NCBI RefSeq assembly: GCF_022802975.1
Contig: NZ_JAFEVZ010000015.1
Span: 48,649-112,648 of the forward strand
Source of the DNA: Flavobacterium pectinovorum
GTDB lineage: Bacteria; Bacteroidota; Bacteroidia; Flavobacteriales; Flavobacteriaceae
Direction: 5' to 3'
DNA: 64,000 bases
The notes beneath the pieces were generated by a model that saw nothing but the letters and a program-made list of their open reading frames with translations, was not told where the DNA came from and ran no database searches. Each line of letters begins with the position of its first letter. Position 1 is the first letter of the stretch. The position numbers were made by a program, and so were the translations under genes. Positions 8,501 to 17,099 of this stretch are shown here, one piece after another.

Positions 8501-9904
8501 TTAGATTTTAGAAAAAACTTCTTTCATTTCATCAATCACAATACGAATATCTTTTTCAGTTGTTCTCCAATTGACAAACGACGCCCTGATTCCTTTTCGA
8601 TTTTGGTAAACAGTTGGTGTCATAAATACTTTTCCGGTGTCGTTGAGATTTGTCAAAAACTGAGATACCTTGTCCTGATTATGATTCCCTTTTAAAGTAA
8701 AACAAACATTATTCAGGTGAATTGGAGCAAGAAGTTCGAAAATCTCATCTTCAATAAGTGCATTTCCAAAGTGCAAAGCAAGCGCAACACTATTTTCAAC
8801 TATATCCCTAAAACCTTCTTTACCATAAGCCAGCAAAGAAAACCAAACAGGCAGAGCTCTTAAACGTCTTGAGTTTTCCGGCAGTACATTCAGATAATTA
8901 AAATTTTCTAAAGGGTTTCCTAAATAAGGGGCATTGGAATTCTGAAAAGTTTCAATTTGTAAAGCTGTATGTTGTTCTTTTATCAAATAAAAAGCACTTT
9001 CATAAGGTACATTCAGCCACTTATGACAATCAATCGTAATACTGTCTGCTCCTTCCCAGCCTTTTACAAAATGTTTGTATTTATCTGAAACAGCTGCAAA
9101 ACCACCAAAAGCAGCATCAATATGCCACCAGAAATTGTATTTTTCTTTTAGTTTTGAAATAGCTTCAAAATCATCAAAATCGGCAGTATTAACGGTTGCT
9201 GCACTTGAAATTAAGATGAATGGCTGTCCTTTTAAACTTTTGATATTTCTTTCTAAATCTTCAATATCAATTGCTTCACGATTTCCTTCAATGGTTTTAA
9301 TCGCAGTATAATTCTGGCTTCCGATACCCAGCATTGATAATGCTTTTATCGAAGAAGAATGTGGCGTAGCGGAGAAAATATTTATGGTTTCTGAAATTCC
9401 GTTTTTAGCAAAATCTTTCCCGGATTGTTTCCCAAACCATTGTCTGGCAACTCCAAGACTGGTAAAATTTGACATTGTGGCACCTGTTACAAATCCTCCC
9501 AAAAATGATTTTGGAAGTTCTAATAATTGTAAAAGCAGATTAATTGTTTCAAATTCGATTAAGGCCGAATTCCCACCCTGTGCTGTAACAGCCTGTGTAT
9601 TTTGATCATAAATTGAAGCCAGCCAGTCACCTGCAATTGAAGCCGGGGTTGAACCTCCTGTTACAAATCCCCAGTATCTTGGTCCCGGAGAAGCTACCAT
9701 TAGAGGCGCCAGCCTATTATTAAATTCTTCTAAAGCTGCCAAAGACCCCAAACCCGACTGGTTTAATTCACGGTTGGCATCAATTGTTTCTTTTTTGGAA
9801 GTGGGAACATTTTCAAGATCATTCAAAAACCCAATTGCCTGCTGTTTTGCTTTTTCAAGTATATTTTCAAAATCGTTTAAATCATGTTGTAAAGCTGAAT
9901 TCAT
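8501..9904 (-). CDS. PLP-dependent decarboxylase/aminotransferase-like enzyme (group II decarboxylase fold)
   Basis: 467 residues, close to the 450-500 of aromatic-L-amino-acid and glutamate decarboxylases. The PLP-binding lysine is in ITIDCHKWLNVPY, the cofactor Asp in WWHIDAAFGGFA, and the N-terminal GPRYWGFVTGGSTPASIAGDWL matches the Pyridoxal_deC family. Members decarboxylate aromatic or branched amino acids or, in some lineages, work as aldehyde synthases; substrate cannot be assigned here. The ATG at 9904 is well placed. The methyltransferase at 9992 lies 87 bp upstream on the same strand, so the two may be cotranscribed, though no shared pathway is evident. Confidence 0.85.
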   Translation of the reverse strand: MNSALQHDLNDFENILEKAKQQAIGFLNDLENVPTSKKETIDANRELNQSGLGSLAALEEFNNRLAPLMVASPGPRYWGFVTGGSTPASIAGDWLASIYDQNTQAVTAQGGNSALIEFETINLLLQLLELPKSFLGGFVTGATMSNFTSLGVARQWFGKQSGKDFAKNGISETINIFSATPHSSSIKALSMLGIGSQNYTAIKTIEGNREAIDIEDLERNIKSLKGQPFILISSAATVNTADFDDFEAISKLKEKYNFWWHIDAAFGGFAAVSDKYKHFVKGWEGADSITIDCHKWLNVPYESAFYLIKEQHTALQIETFQNSNAPYLGNPLENFNYLNVLPENSRRLRALPVWFSLLAYGKEGFRDIVENSVALALHFGNALIEDEIFELLAPIHLNNVCFTLKGNHNQDKVSQFLTNLNDTGKVFMTPTVYQNRKGIRASFVNWRTTEKDIRIVIDEMKEVFSKI

Positions 9905-9991
9905 TATATCTTAATTAAAAAAAATGAAGAATTAAAGTATTAAGTAACAAAATAGAAGGAATTATTAACACAATTAAAATTGGATAAAATT

Positions 9992-10645
9992 TTACTTCTC
10001 TAAAACAAAAGTGGTAAAAGCCCTATCGACAAGTTCGCCTGTTTTGCTTTTTACTTTTTCTGTCTGTGTTTCGGTATAAATAATTTTAAAAGCGGTTTTC
10101 TTAATTAATTCCTGCGCTTTTTCTGTACTGTAAAGCTCAAATTCAAATTGTGTAAACGGAAGCGTTTTCATAAAACTTTCCTCTGCAAATGTCAGACAGA
10201 AATTTCCGTTTGGTTTTAAAACTCTGTAGATTTCTGAAAGTAATTCTTCAGGCTTCTGCCAAAAATAAATGGTATTTACTGTGAAAATTTTATCGAAAGA
10301 TGCTGCTTCGAACGGAATAGTATTTCCATCATAAACCGAAAAGAAAGCTTGTTTTTGAGAAACAAAATTTCGGTTGATCTGGCGTGCTTCCCGAAACATT
10401 AACTCAGACATTTCGAGTCCGTAGTATTTTAGGTTTTCTGCCTGTTCGAAAATAAATGCTGCGTGTCCGGCATTTCCGTGACCTAATTCAAGAATAGCAT
10501 TTCCTGCTGAAATATTGAGATTGTGAACTGAATGGCGGGTCATGTTGATGTTGGTTTCATGCATCATGTTGGCCATTTCGATTCCTTTTTCTCCTGTTGG
10601 ATGTTTTAATTGGGAGGCGATGGCTTGTAATTCTTCTTGTTTCAT
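9992..10645 (-). CDS. Class I SAM-dependent methyltransferase
   Basis: 217 residues from the ATG at 10645 (MKQEELQAIASQL). A longer in-frame start at 10696 would add 17 residues encoded by low-complexity DNA and is less likely. The SAM-binding motif I is ILELGHGNAGHAA, motif II includes YYGLEMSELM, and post-motif residues are FDKIFTVNTIYFW, all typical of the Methyltransf_11 fold. The small-molecule acceptor is unknown. A mobile-type intergenic repeat separates it from metF. Confidence 0.85.
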   Translation of the reverse strand: MKQEELQAIASQLKHPTGEKGIEMANMMHETNINMTRHSVHNLNISAGNAILELGHGNAGHAAFIFEQAENLKYYGLEMSELMFREARQINRNFVSQKQAFFSVYDGNTIPFEAASFDKIFTVNTIYFWQKPEELLSEIYRVLKPNGNFCLTFAEESFMKTLPFTQFEFELYSTEKAQELIKKTAFKIIYTETQTEKVKSKTGELVDRAFTTFVLEK

Positions 10646-10712
10646 GATCGTTAAAGTTAAATTCCAATATTTAAAATCCAAATTCCATATTTCCAATCAT
10701 CTTCCACATTCT

Positions 10713-10813
10713 TGTCATTTCGACGAAGGAGAAATCTCCACAAGTAACTCCGTTCCTAACATCCGATCTTTGTCGAGCTTCTGGCGGAGATTTCTCCTTC
10801 GTCGAAATGACAA
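10713..10813. repeat. Palindromic intergenic repeat, copy A
   Basis: The element opens with TTGTCATTTCGACGAAGGAG and closes with its near-complement, giving outer arms of about 25 bp around a central variable part. A second copy lies at 32859-32962. The arms are more GC-rich than the surrounding DNA. It resembles non-autonomous REP/MITE-like elements; no transposase is nearby. It sits in the gap between metF and the methyltransferase gene. Confidence 0.8.
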
Positions 10814-10837
10814 ACGCGCATTATATTAGTCAAAAAA

Positions 10838-11794
10838 CTAAAAAACCTGACTGGCAATCTGACGAATATTCTCAGATTTACCCATTGAATAATAGTGCAA
10901 AAACGGAACTCCGGCTGCTTTTAATTCTTTTGACTGCTGAATCGCCCACTCGACTCCGACTTGTTTGATTTCAGCGTTGTTTTTGCATTTATCAACTTCA
11001 TGGATCAAATCTTCCGGTAAATCGATACGGAAAATCTGTGGTAAAATTTGCATGTGTTTTTGAACGGCAATTGGCTTAATTCCCGGAATAATTGGCACTG
11101 TAATACCCATTTCCCTTGCTTTTTCTACGAAAGCAAAATATTTAGCATTGTCAAAAAACATTTGTGTTACCACATAATCGGCTCCGGCATCAACTTTTTC
11201 TTTTAGTCTTCGTAAATCAGACTGCAAAGAAGGCGACTCAAGATGTTTCTCCGGATAGCCGGCAACACCGATACAAAAATCGGCTCTGTTGTCGATATCC
11301 ATCACTTCGTGAAGATATTTACCACAATTTAAATCATTGATTTGTCTAACCAGATCAACAGCGTAATGATTACCGCCATCTTTAGGAACGAAAGACTGCT
11401 CATGTTTCATCGCGTCACCACGAAGCGCCATAACGTTGTTGATTCCCAAATATTGACAATCAACCAACATATATTCGGTTTCTTCCTGTGTGAATCCACC
11501 GCAAAGCAGGTGAGGGACAGTATCCACATTGTATTTATGTTTTATAGAAGCACAGATTCCAAGCGTTCCAGGACGCATACGTGTTAGTTTTTTATCCAAA
11601 AGTCCGTTTCCTTTGTCGATATAAATAAACTCTTCGCGAGAAGTTGTTACATCAATAAACGGCGGTTTAAACTCCATCAACGGATCGATATTGTCGTATA
11701 ATTCCTGAATGCTTTTCCCCTTTTGAGGCGGAATAATTTCAAATGAGAATAATGTTTTTCCTTTGGCGTTTTCTATATGTTCTGTTACTTTCAT
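10838..11794 (-). CDS. metF: Methylenetetrahydrofolate reductase
   Basis: 318 residues, the usual length of bacterial MetF. It reduces 5,10-methylene-THF to 5-methyl-THF, the methyl donor for methionine synthase, in the cytoplasm using FAD. Conserved features include FSFEIIPPQKG with the catalytic Glu near residue 20, DVTTSREE, NVMALRGD and VTQMFFDN. It follows metH2 by 90 bp on the same strand, which places it at the end of the metH1-(insert)-metH2-metF transcription unit and matches its role as supplier of the methyl group to MetH. Confidence 0.95.
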   Translation of the reverse strand: MKVTEHIENAKGKTLFSFEIIPPQKGKSIQELYDNIDPLMEFKPPFIDVTTSREEFIYIDKGNGLLDKKLTRMRPGTLGICASIKHKYNVDTVPHLLCGGFTQEETEYMLVDCQYLGINNVMALRGDAMKHEQSFVPKDGGNHYAVDLVRQINDLNCGKYLHEVMDIDNRADFCIGVAGYPEKHLESPSLQSDLRRLKEKVDAGADYVVTQMFFDNAKYFAFVEKAREMGITVPIIPGIKPIAVQKHMQILPQIFRIDLPEDLIHEVDKCKNNAEIKQVGVEWAIQQSKELKAAGVPFLHYYSMGKSENIRQIASQVF

Positions 11795-11820
11795 TATTTG
11801 TTTTTTGTTTCAAGTTTTAG

Positions 11821-11870
11821 GTTTCAGGTTTCAAGTTGCTGCAGAGAACTTGAAACCTGAAACCTGAAAC
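11821..11870. repeat. Inverted repeat of the GTTTCAGGTTTCAAGTT family
   Basis: Two 17-nt arms, GTTTCAGGTTTCAAGTT (11821-11837) and its exact complement (11847-11863), flank a 9-nt loop between metH2 and metF. Variants of the same words recur singly at 25331-25360, 32255-32282 and 56753-56780, always between genes of an operon. It would form a hairpin in the mRNA, perhaps affecting stability; there is no T tract. Confidence 0.7.
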
Positions 11871-11884
11871 CAAAATAACTTTTA

Positions 11885-14560
11885 TTAATCTGCTATATTA
11901 GGATTTAACCATTTCATTGCGTAATCGAGCGGTACATTTCGGCGTTTGGCGTAGTCTGTTACCTGATCTTCTTTTATTTTTCCTAGTCCGAAATATTTAC
12001 TTTTCGGGTTTCCAAAATAGTATCCTGAAACCGAAGAAGCCGGCCACATCGCCATGCTTTCTGTTAAGGTTACTCCAATCTGTTTTTCAACATCTAAAAG
12101 TTTCCAGATCGTTGGTTTCTCCAAATGATCCGGACAAGCTGGATAACCTGGCGCAGGACGGATTCCTTTGTAACTTTCTTTAATCAATTCTTCGTTGGTT
12201 AAAGATTCTTCCGAATCATAACCCCAGAAATCTTTACGCACTCTCTCATGAAGATATTCGGCGAAAGCCTCTGCAAAACGATCCGCAAGTGCTTTAACCA
12301 TAATCGAATTATAATCGTCTAAATTCTTCTCGTATTCTGCAGCCCATTCGTCTACCCCAAAACCGGTTGTTACACAGAAAGCGCCCATATAATCCTCAAT
12401 ACCGCTTTCTTTTGGCGCAATAAAATCGGCTAAAGCAATATTTGGAGCGCCTTTTGTTTTTTGACCCTGCACACGTAAAGTCAAAAACTTCTCTAATACT
12501 TTTCCGTTTTCATCACGTAATTCGATATCGTCGTCATCCACCTGATTACAAGGAAAAATTCCGAAAATACCTTTTGCTTTTAGTTTTTTCTCCTCCAAAA
12601 TTACTTTCAGCATCGCCTGAGCATCTGCAAAAACAGAAGTCGCTTGTTCACCCACAACCTCATCCGTTAAAATCGCCGGATATTTTCCGTGCAATTCCCA
12701 AGTTTGAAAAAACGGTGTCCAGTCGATATACGGAACCAAAACGTCCAATTCTACTTCGACAATTTGTGCGCCAATTTTTTTAGGTTTGGTCGGAGTATAT
12801 TCGCTCCAATCCAATTGTAATTTATTTTTACGGGCCTCTTCAATCGTCAGGAAGTTTTTATCTCTGGAACGATTTAAGAACGTTTCTCTAAAAGCATCAT
12901 ATTCTGCACGAATATCTGCTGCATATATTTTTCGGTTATGATCTAACAGATTTCCGGCAACCGTTACGGCTCTCGAAGCATCGTTTACGTGAATGACGGT
13001 TTCTCTGTACTGAGGCGCAATTTTCACGGCTGTATGCGCGCGTGAAGTTGTTGCTCCCCCAATCATAATCGGGATTTTAATGTTTTGTTTGTCTAGTTCT
13101 TTAGCCAAATAAACCATTTCGTCAAGCGAAGGTGTGATCAGTCCGCTTAAGCCGATAATGTCTACTTCGTGTTCGATAGCTGCTGCGATGATTTTTTCGG
13201 GAGGAACCATTACACCCAAATCTACAATCTCATAATTATTACAAGCCAAAACTACCGAAACGATGTTTTTTCCAATATCGTGAACGTCGCCTTTTACAGT
13301 TGCCATCAGGATTTTTCCGTTTCCTTGTTTATCTCCGGCTTGTTTGCTCGCTTCGATAAACGGCAATAAATACGCCACCGCTTTTTTCATTACACGAGCC
13401 GATTTTACAACCTGAGGCAGGAACATTTTTCCGCTTCCGAATAAATCCCCAACCACATTCATTCCTGTCATCAAATTGATTTCGATAACTTCAATAGGTT
13501 TTGTTGCAGCCAAACGCGCTTCTTCTACGTCTTCTTCGATAAAAGCGTCAATTCCTTTTACCAACGAATGCGTAATACGTTCCTGAACGGTTCCAAAACG
13601 CCATTCCTGAACCGCTTTTTCATCGCTTTTTACTTCTCCTTTTACATTTTCAGCAAAATCCAAAAGTCGTTCTGTAGCATCGTCGCGTCTGTTTAATATT
13701 ACGTCTTCAACGTGTTCTAATAAGTCTTTCGGAATATCATCGTAAATCGTCAACATCTCCGGGTTTACGATCCCCATCGTCATTCCGTCCTTAATTGCAT
13801 GGTATAAAAACACCGAGTGCATCGCTTCACGAACCGTATCATTTCCTCTAAATGAGAATGAAACGTTACTTACACCACCACTGATATGTGCATGGGGCAA
13901 GTTTTCACGAACCCATTTTGTTCCTCTAAAAAAGTCAATGGCATTCAGGCGGTGTTCCTCCATTCCTGTTGCCACCGGAAAAATGTTCAAATCGAAAATA
14001 ATATCCTGTGGAGGAAAACCAACTTTGTTGACCAAAATATCATACGAACGCTGGCAAATTTCCACACGACGCTCGTAATTATCCGCCTGACCTACTTCGT
14101 CAAAAGCCATAATAATGGCCGCAGCTCCGTAGCGTTTGATTAATTTAGCGTGATGAATAAAAGCTTCTTCCCCTTCTTTTAACGAAATCGAGTTGACAAC
14201 ACTTTTTCCTTGTACTACTTTCAGACCTGCTTCGATAATTTCCCATTTTGAACTGTCGATCATAATCGGCACTCTCGAAATGTCGGGTTCTGCAGCAATC
14301 AAATTCAGGAATTTTGTCATTGCCTGAACACCATCAAGCATTCCTTCATCCATATTAATATCGATGATCTGTGCTCCTCCTTCTACTTGTTGTCTTGCAA
14401 TATCAAGCGCCTCGTCATATTTCTCTTCCTTGATTAAGCGAAGGAATTTTCTCGAACCTGTTACATTTGTACGTTCTCCGATGTTTACAAAAACACTTTC
14501 CGGCGTAATAATCAAAGGTTCTAATCCTGCTAATAAAAGGTCTCTTCTTTTTTCTGTCAT
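11885..14560 (-). CDS. metH: Cobalamin-dependent methionine synthase, pterin/B12/activation domains (MetH2)
   Basis: 891 residues corresponding to the C-terminal two thirds of standard MetH. Domains in order: pterin-binding (about 15-290, with NIGERTNVTGS and DINMDEGMLDG), cap (about 320-405), B12-binding (DVHDIG at 425-430, with the cobalt-ligating His428) and the SAM-dependent activation domain (RPAPGYPACPDH near residue 800). The homocysteine-binding domain is missing here and is encoded by the separate gene at 17099-18103; 334 plus 891 residues add up to a normal MetH of about 1,225. The start codon at 14560 falls exactly at the domain boundary, so this is a clean split rather than breakage. 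A ~2.5-kb block of defence-type genes separates the halves. Confidence 0.95.
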   Translation of the reverse strand: MTEKRRDLLLAGLEPLIITPESVFVNIGERTNVTGSRKFLRLIKEEKYDEALDIARQQVEGGAQIIDINMDEGMLDGVQAMTKFLNLIAAEPDISRVPIMIDSSKWEIIEAGLKVVQGKSVVNSISLKEGEEAFIHHAKLIKRYGAAAIIMAFDEVGQADNYERRVEICQRSYDILVNKVGFPPQDIIFDLNIFPVATGMEEHRLNAIDFFRGTKWVRENLPHAHISGGVSNVSFSFRGNDTVREAMHSVFLYHAIKDGMTMGIVNPEMLTIYDDIPKDLLEHVEDVILNRRDDATERLLDFAENVKGEVKSDEKAVQEWRFGTVQERITHSLVKGIDAFIEEDVEEARLAATKPIEVIEINLMTGMNVVGDLFGSGKMFLPQVVKSARVMKKAVAYLLPFIEASKQAGDKQGNGKILMATVKGDVHDIGKNIVSVVLACNNYEIVDLGVMVPPEKIIAAAIEHEVDIIGLSGLITPSLDEMVYLAKELDKQNIKIPIMIGGATTSRAHTAVKIAPQYRETVIHVNDASRAVTVAGNLLDHNRKIYAADIRAEYDAFRETFLNRSRDKNFLTIEEARKNKLQLDWSEYTPTKPKKIGAQIVEVELDVLVPYIDWTPFFQTWELHGKYPAILTDEVVGEQATSVFADAQAMLKVILEEKKLKAKGIFGIFPCNQVDDDDIELRDENGKVLEKFLTLRVQGQKTKGAPNIALADFIAPKESGIEDYMGAFCVTTGFGVDEWAAEYEKNLDDYNSIMVKALADRFAEAFAEYLHERVRKDFWGYDSEESLTNEELIKESYKGIRPAPGYPACPDHLEKPTIWKLLDVEKQIGVTLTESMAMWPASSVSGYYFGNPKSKYFGLGKIKEDQVTDYAKRRNVPLDYAMKWLNPNIAD

Positions 14561-14578
14561 TTTCTTTTTAAGTTTCTA

Positions 14579-14596
14579 CCCCGATAGCTATCGGGG
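14579..14596. repeat. Perfect 18-bp palindrome upstream of metH2
   Basis: CCCCGATAGCTATCGGGG is perfectly self-complementary and lies about 20 bp before the metH2 start, at the left end of the inserted block. It is followed by words of the CTAAGATGCTTAG type that recur near 18120, 18545 and 18990. Confidence 0.7.
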
Positions 14597-14673
14597 CTAA
14601 GATGCTTAGATTCTGAGTTTTTTATTCTATTTTTTTCCTGCAAGGTTTGAAACTTGTAGGTATTTATGTTTAT

Positions 14674-14792
14674 TATTTTGGGCGTGTCCCAAGGGCCGGG
14701 CTATGCGTTACAAGTCCTCGACCAATTTCGTTATCACTACATTGGTCTGTGGGCTTTTCACTTCTATCCCTCACGCAATCTCGGTTTCATAA
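14674..14792. repeat. 119-bp direct repeat, left copy
   Basis: Aligned without gaps to 15818-15936 with 111 of 119 positions the same. It is GC-rich for this genome and opens TATTTTGGGCGTGTCCCAAG. Internal complementarity (GACCAAT...ATTGGTC, and outer GCGTG...CACGC) suggests a folded RNA or DNA element. The two copies bracket the broken DUF1016 gene. Confidence 0.85.
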
Positions 14793-14824
14793 TAAATTTA
14801 TGTTTTCCCTAGACTTATTCTTTC

Positions 14825-15764
14825 TTATTCTAACAATTTATCCAATTGATTTTGAAGCGTTTTTTTATCCGGCAGATACAATTGATATTTACTCAACAAA
14901 ACTTTATTTGTAATGCTATCTGTTGCATATTCAACCAAAATATGATTTTTATGAGCTCCTAAAACAATTCCAATCGGTTCATTATCTCCTTCTGTTGCTT
15001 CTTCCTTTTTGAAATAATTCAGATACAAATTCATCTGACCAATATCCTGATGATCAATTTCGCCTCTTTTCAAATCAACCAAAACGAAACATTTTAATAT
15101 TCGGTGGTAAAAAAGCAAATCCTTTGCCCATTTCCATGATGAATTGCTATAAATTCGAAATAATTTTCTCCTCCAATTCATTTTCAAAATATTGATATTG
15201 CTCCGGAATATTCAAAAAATCCAATACAAAAGGATCTTTAATCAAATCTTCTGGATTCTCTACAATATGTCCTTCTTTGGCTAATTTTAAAACGCCTTCT
15301 TTGTCTTTACTCAAAGCCAGTCTTTCGAACAAAGAACTTTTCATTTGACGTTTTAGCTCCCGAACACTCCAACGTTCATGCTGGCATTGTTTAGCATAAA
15401 AACTAATTTCTAAGTCCGAGTTAGCTTTTAAAATTTCAAAATAATGACTCCAAGTCAATAAGTGAGACAGTGTCTCACTTATTGGAAACGATAGATAAAA
15501 CTTACGCATGTATAAAAGATTAGATCGACTGAACCCTTTTCCATGAGCTTGTGCCAAATCCTTTGAAAGCCTTTCAAACAATTGACTCCCATACTCCGCC
15601 TTTTCACTTCCTTTTTGTTCGAACTCTACAATATGCTGCCCAATGTACCAATACGTTTGCACCAAAATAGTATTTACCGATTGCGCCGCCTGCTGCCTAC
15701 CTTGCTGCAACAAACTGCCAATTTTATCGATAAGTTCGCTATATGGATGCTTTTCTAAGTTCAT
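14825..15764 (-). pseudogene. Broken DUF1016/YhcG-type PDDEXK nuclease gene
   Basis: Two overlapping frames make up one decayed gene. The first (15764 to 15147) encodes the intact N-terminal DUF1016 domain (SVNTILVQTYWYIGQHIVEF, GFSRSNLLYMRKFY) and ends at a TAG where the family continues; the same frame resumes with QFIMEMGKGFAF. A frame change then leads to FYHRILKCFVLVDLKRG and the rest of the PDDEXK domain to 14825. About 18-20 residues expected between GFAF and FYHRILK, which carry part of the nuclease core, are absent. So there is at least one nonsense change and one frameshifting deletion. DUF1016 proteins are nucleases often found in defence islands or beside restriction systems. The copy is probably inactive. 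Confidence 0.8.
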
Positions 15765-15817
15765 ATTTGCTATTCTGTGTTTTGCAAAGTTTTATTATTT
15801 TTAAACTTTTACACTTC

Positions 15818-15936
15818 TATTTTGGGCGTGTCCCAAGGGCCGGGCTATCCGTTACAAGTCCTCGACCAATTTCGTTAGCACTGCATTGGTCTGCGGGCTT
15901 TTCACTTCTATCCCTCACGCGAATCCGGTTTCATAA
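15818..15936. repeat. 119-bp direct repeat, right copy
   Basis: Partner of the element at 14674-14792, in the same orientation. It lies just before the DUF1016 start and just after the stop of the AbiC-like gene (15948). Together the copies delimit a cassette of about 1.26 kb, which could have entered or duplicated by recombination between them. Confidence 0.85.
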
Positions 15937-15947
15937 GATTATTCAAT

Positions 15948-17099
15948 CTATTCATAGACCTTCTCATCTAAATATTTTCTACGAGCCGTAATCTCTTCTT
16001 GTTCATATTCTACATTTGGGTAGAACGATTTTATTTTATATTTAGCTAGAACTGATTTCGAAACATTTCTAATTAAATCATATTTTGTGATAAATTGCTC
16101 ATTTTCATCTTCTTTATCAGAACCTATATTTTTCAATTCCCAATCTCTTCCTAAAATTGAGATACTATTTAAAAAAAACAATTCTTGCTCATGGTTTGAT
16201 AATTGTGTTCTTAATAATTTAGAATAGTTCCACTTTTCAAGATAACTTAATTTGTTTTGTCCATTTATATACTTCACTATCATAAATAAGTGTCGATAGT
16301 AATGCCCTAAATTACTTTGATGACCATTATAAAACTTATCAAATTTTTCATTATTTGGAAAATTAAAATTTTCAAAATCTAACATAATTTTTTTCCAATT
16401 TTCTATCGCATCTTCATTGTTTCGATATTCAACCGGTTTATTAGACAGATAATTTAGCAACTGAATTAAATAATCATCATTATAATTTCCACTTAATAGT
16501 GATTTTATATTTTTTCTGCCAGTTACTCCAACTCCATAGAAAAAAATAACATATGATAGTTCTAAAACTATCCAAGATGAAATTTTTATACCCTCTTTAT
16601 ATTTTACAAGTTTTTTTCGGTAATCTAAATTTGTTATACTTTCAACTTTATATTGCTTCGATTCATTAAACTGTATAATTTCCTTTTTTAATGTATTATA
16701 ATTATTTATCAAATGAGAAAAAACTCGTTTCCCTTCAAAAAGATTTCCACTTTTTCTTCCAATAAACTTTAAATCGCTGACATTTAAATTATAACTATCA
16801 AGCATTTTATATAATCGAGATTCGAAAACTTGTATCTCAAATTGCTTTTGAATTAATTTATTTGCCTTTACTTGCTCTCGTAATGCCTTATATACTAAAA
16901 TAGAGCCGAAAAACCCCAAAGCAGTGCCAAGAGTTCCACTTATGGTTGTTGCAATATCTTGGGATGATTTATTTATTAAAACATACTTAAAAAAATACAA
17001 GAAAAAAAATGAAAATAAAGTACAGGTAATGAATGAATTAAACAAAAACTGTTTTCCATTTCTAAGTAATTTAAATTTCTTTCTTTTATCTACTTTCAT
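15948..17099 (-). CDS. Putative phage abortive-infection membrane protein (AbiC-like)
   Basis: 383 residues. Two hydrophobic segments near the N-terminus (about 18-38 and 50-72, FFGSILVYKAL) are followed by a soluble helical region with EIQVFESRLYKMLDSYN and SNLGHYYRHLFMIVKYIN, the hallmark of the putative phage abortive infection family (PF16872). Members are membrane-tethered and thought to block phage multiplication. Its ATG overlaps the metH1 stop by one base (TAATG), so it is probably translated by re-initiation from metH1 and transcribed from the SAM-riboswitch-controlled promoter. Its codon use is more AT-rich (many AAA, ATT, TTT) than the met genes, consistent with horizontal gain. 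Family call is by motif; function is not proven. Confidence 0.7.
   Translation of the reverse strand: MKVDKRKKFKLLRNGKQFLFNSFITCTLFSFFFLYFFKYVLINKSSQDIATTISGTLGTALGFFGSILVYKALREQVKANKLIQKQFEIQVFESRLYKMLDSYNLNVSDLKFIGRKSGNLFEGKRVFSHLINNYNTLKKEIIQFNESKQYKVESITNLDYRKKLVKYKEGIKISSWIVLELSYVIFFYGVGVTGRKNIKSLLSGNYNDDYLIQLLNYLSNKPVEYRNNEDAIENWKKIMLDFENFNFPNNEKFDKFYNGHQSNLGHYYRHLFMIVKYINGQNKLSYLEKWNYSKLLRTQLSNHEQELFFLNSISILGRDWELKNIGSDKEDENEQFITKYDLIRNVSKSVLAKYKIKSFYPNVEYEQEEITARRKYLDEKVYE

Noticed and set aside
12442..12783. 113-codon plus-strand frame inside metH2
   Set aside because: It is antisense to conserved MetH domains with no promoter or family match; the long open frame is a by-product of codon bias.
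14825..15764. Two separate overlapping genes
   Set aside because: Both parts belong to one DUF1016 protein and family-like residues continue past the TAG, so a single decayed gene explains it better.
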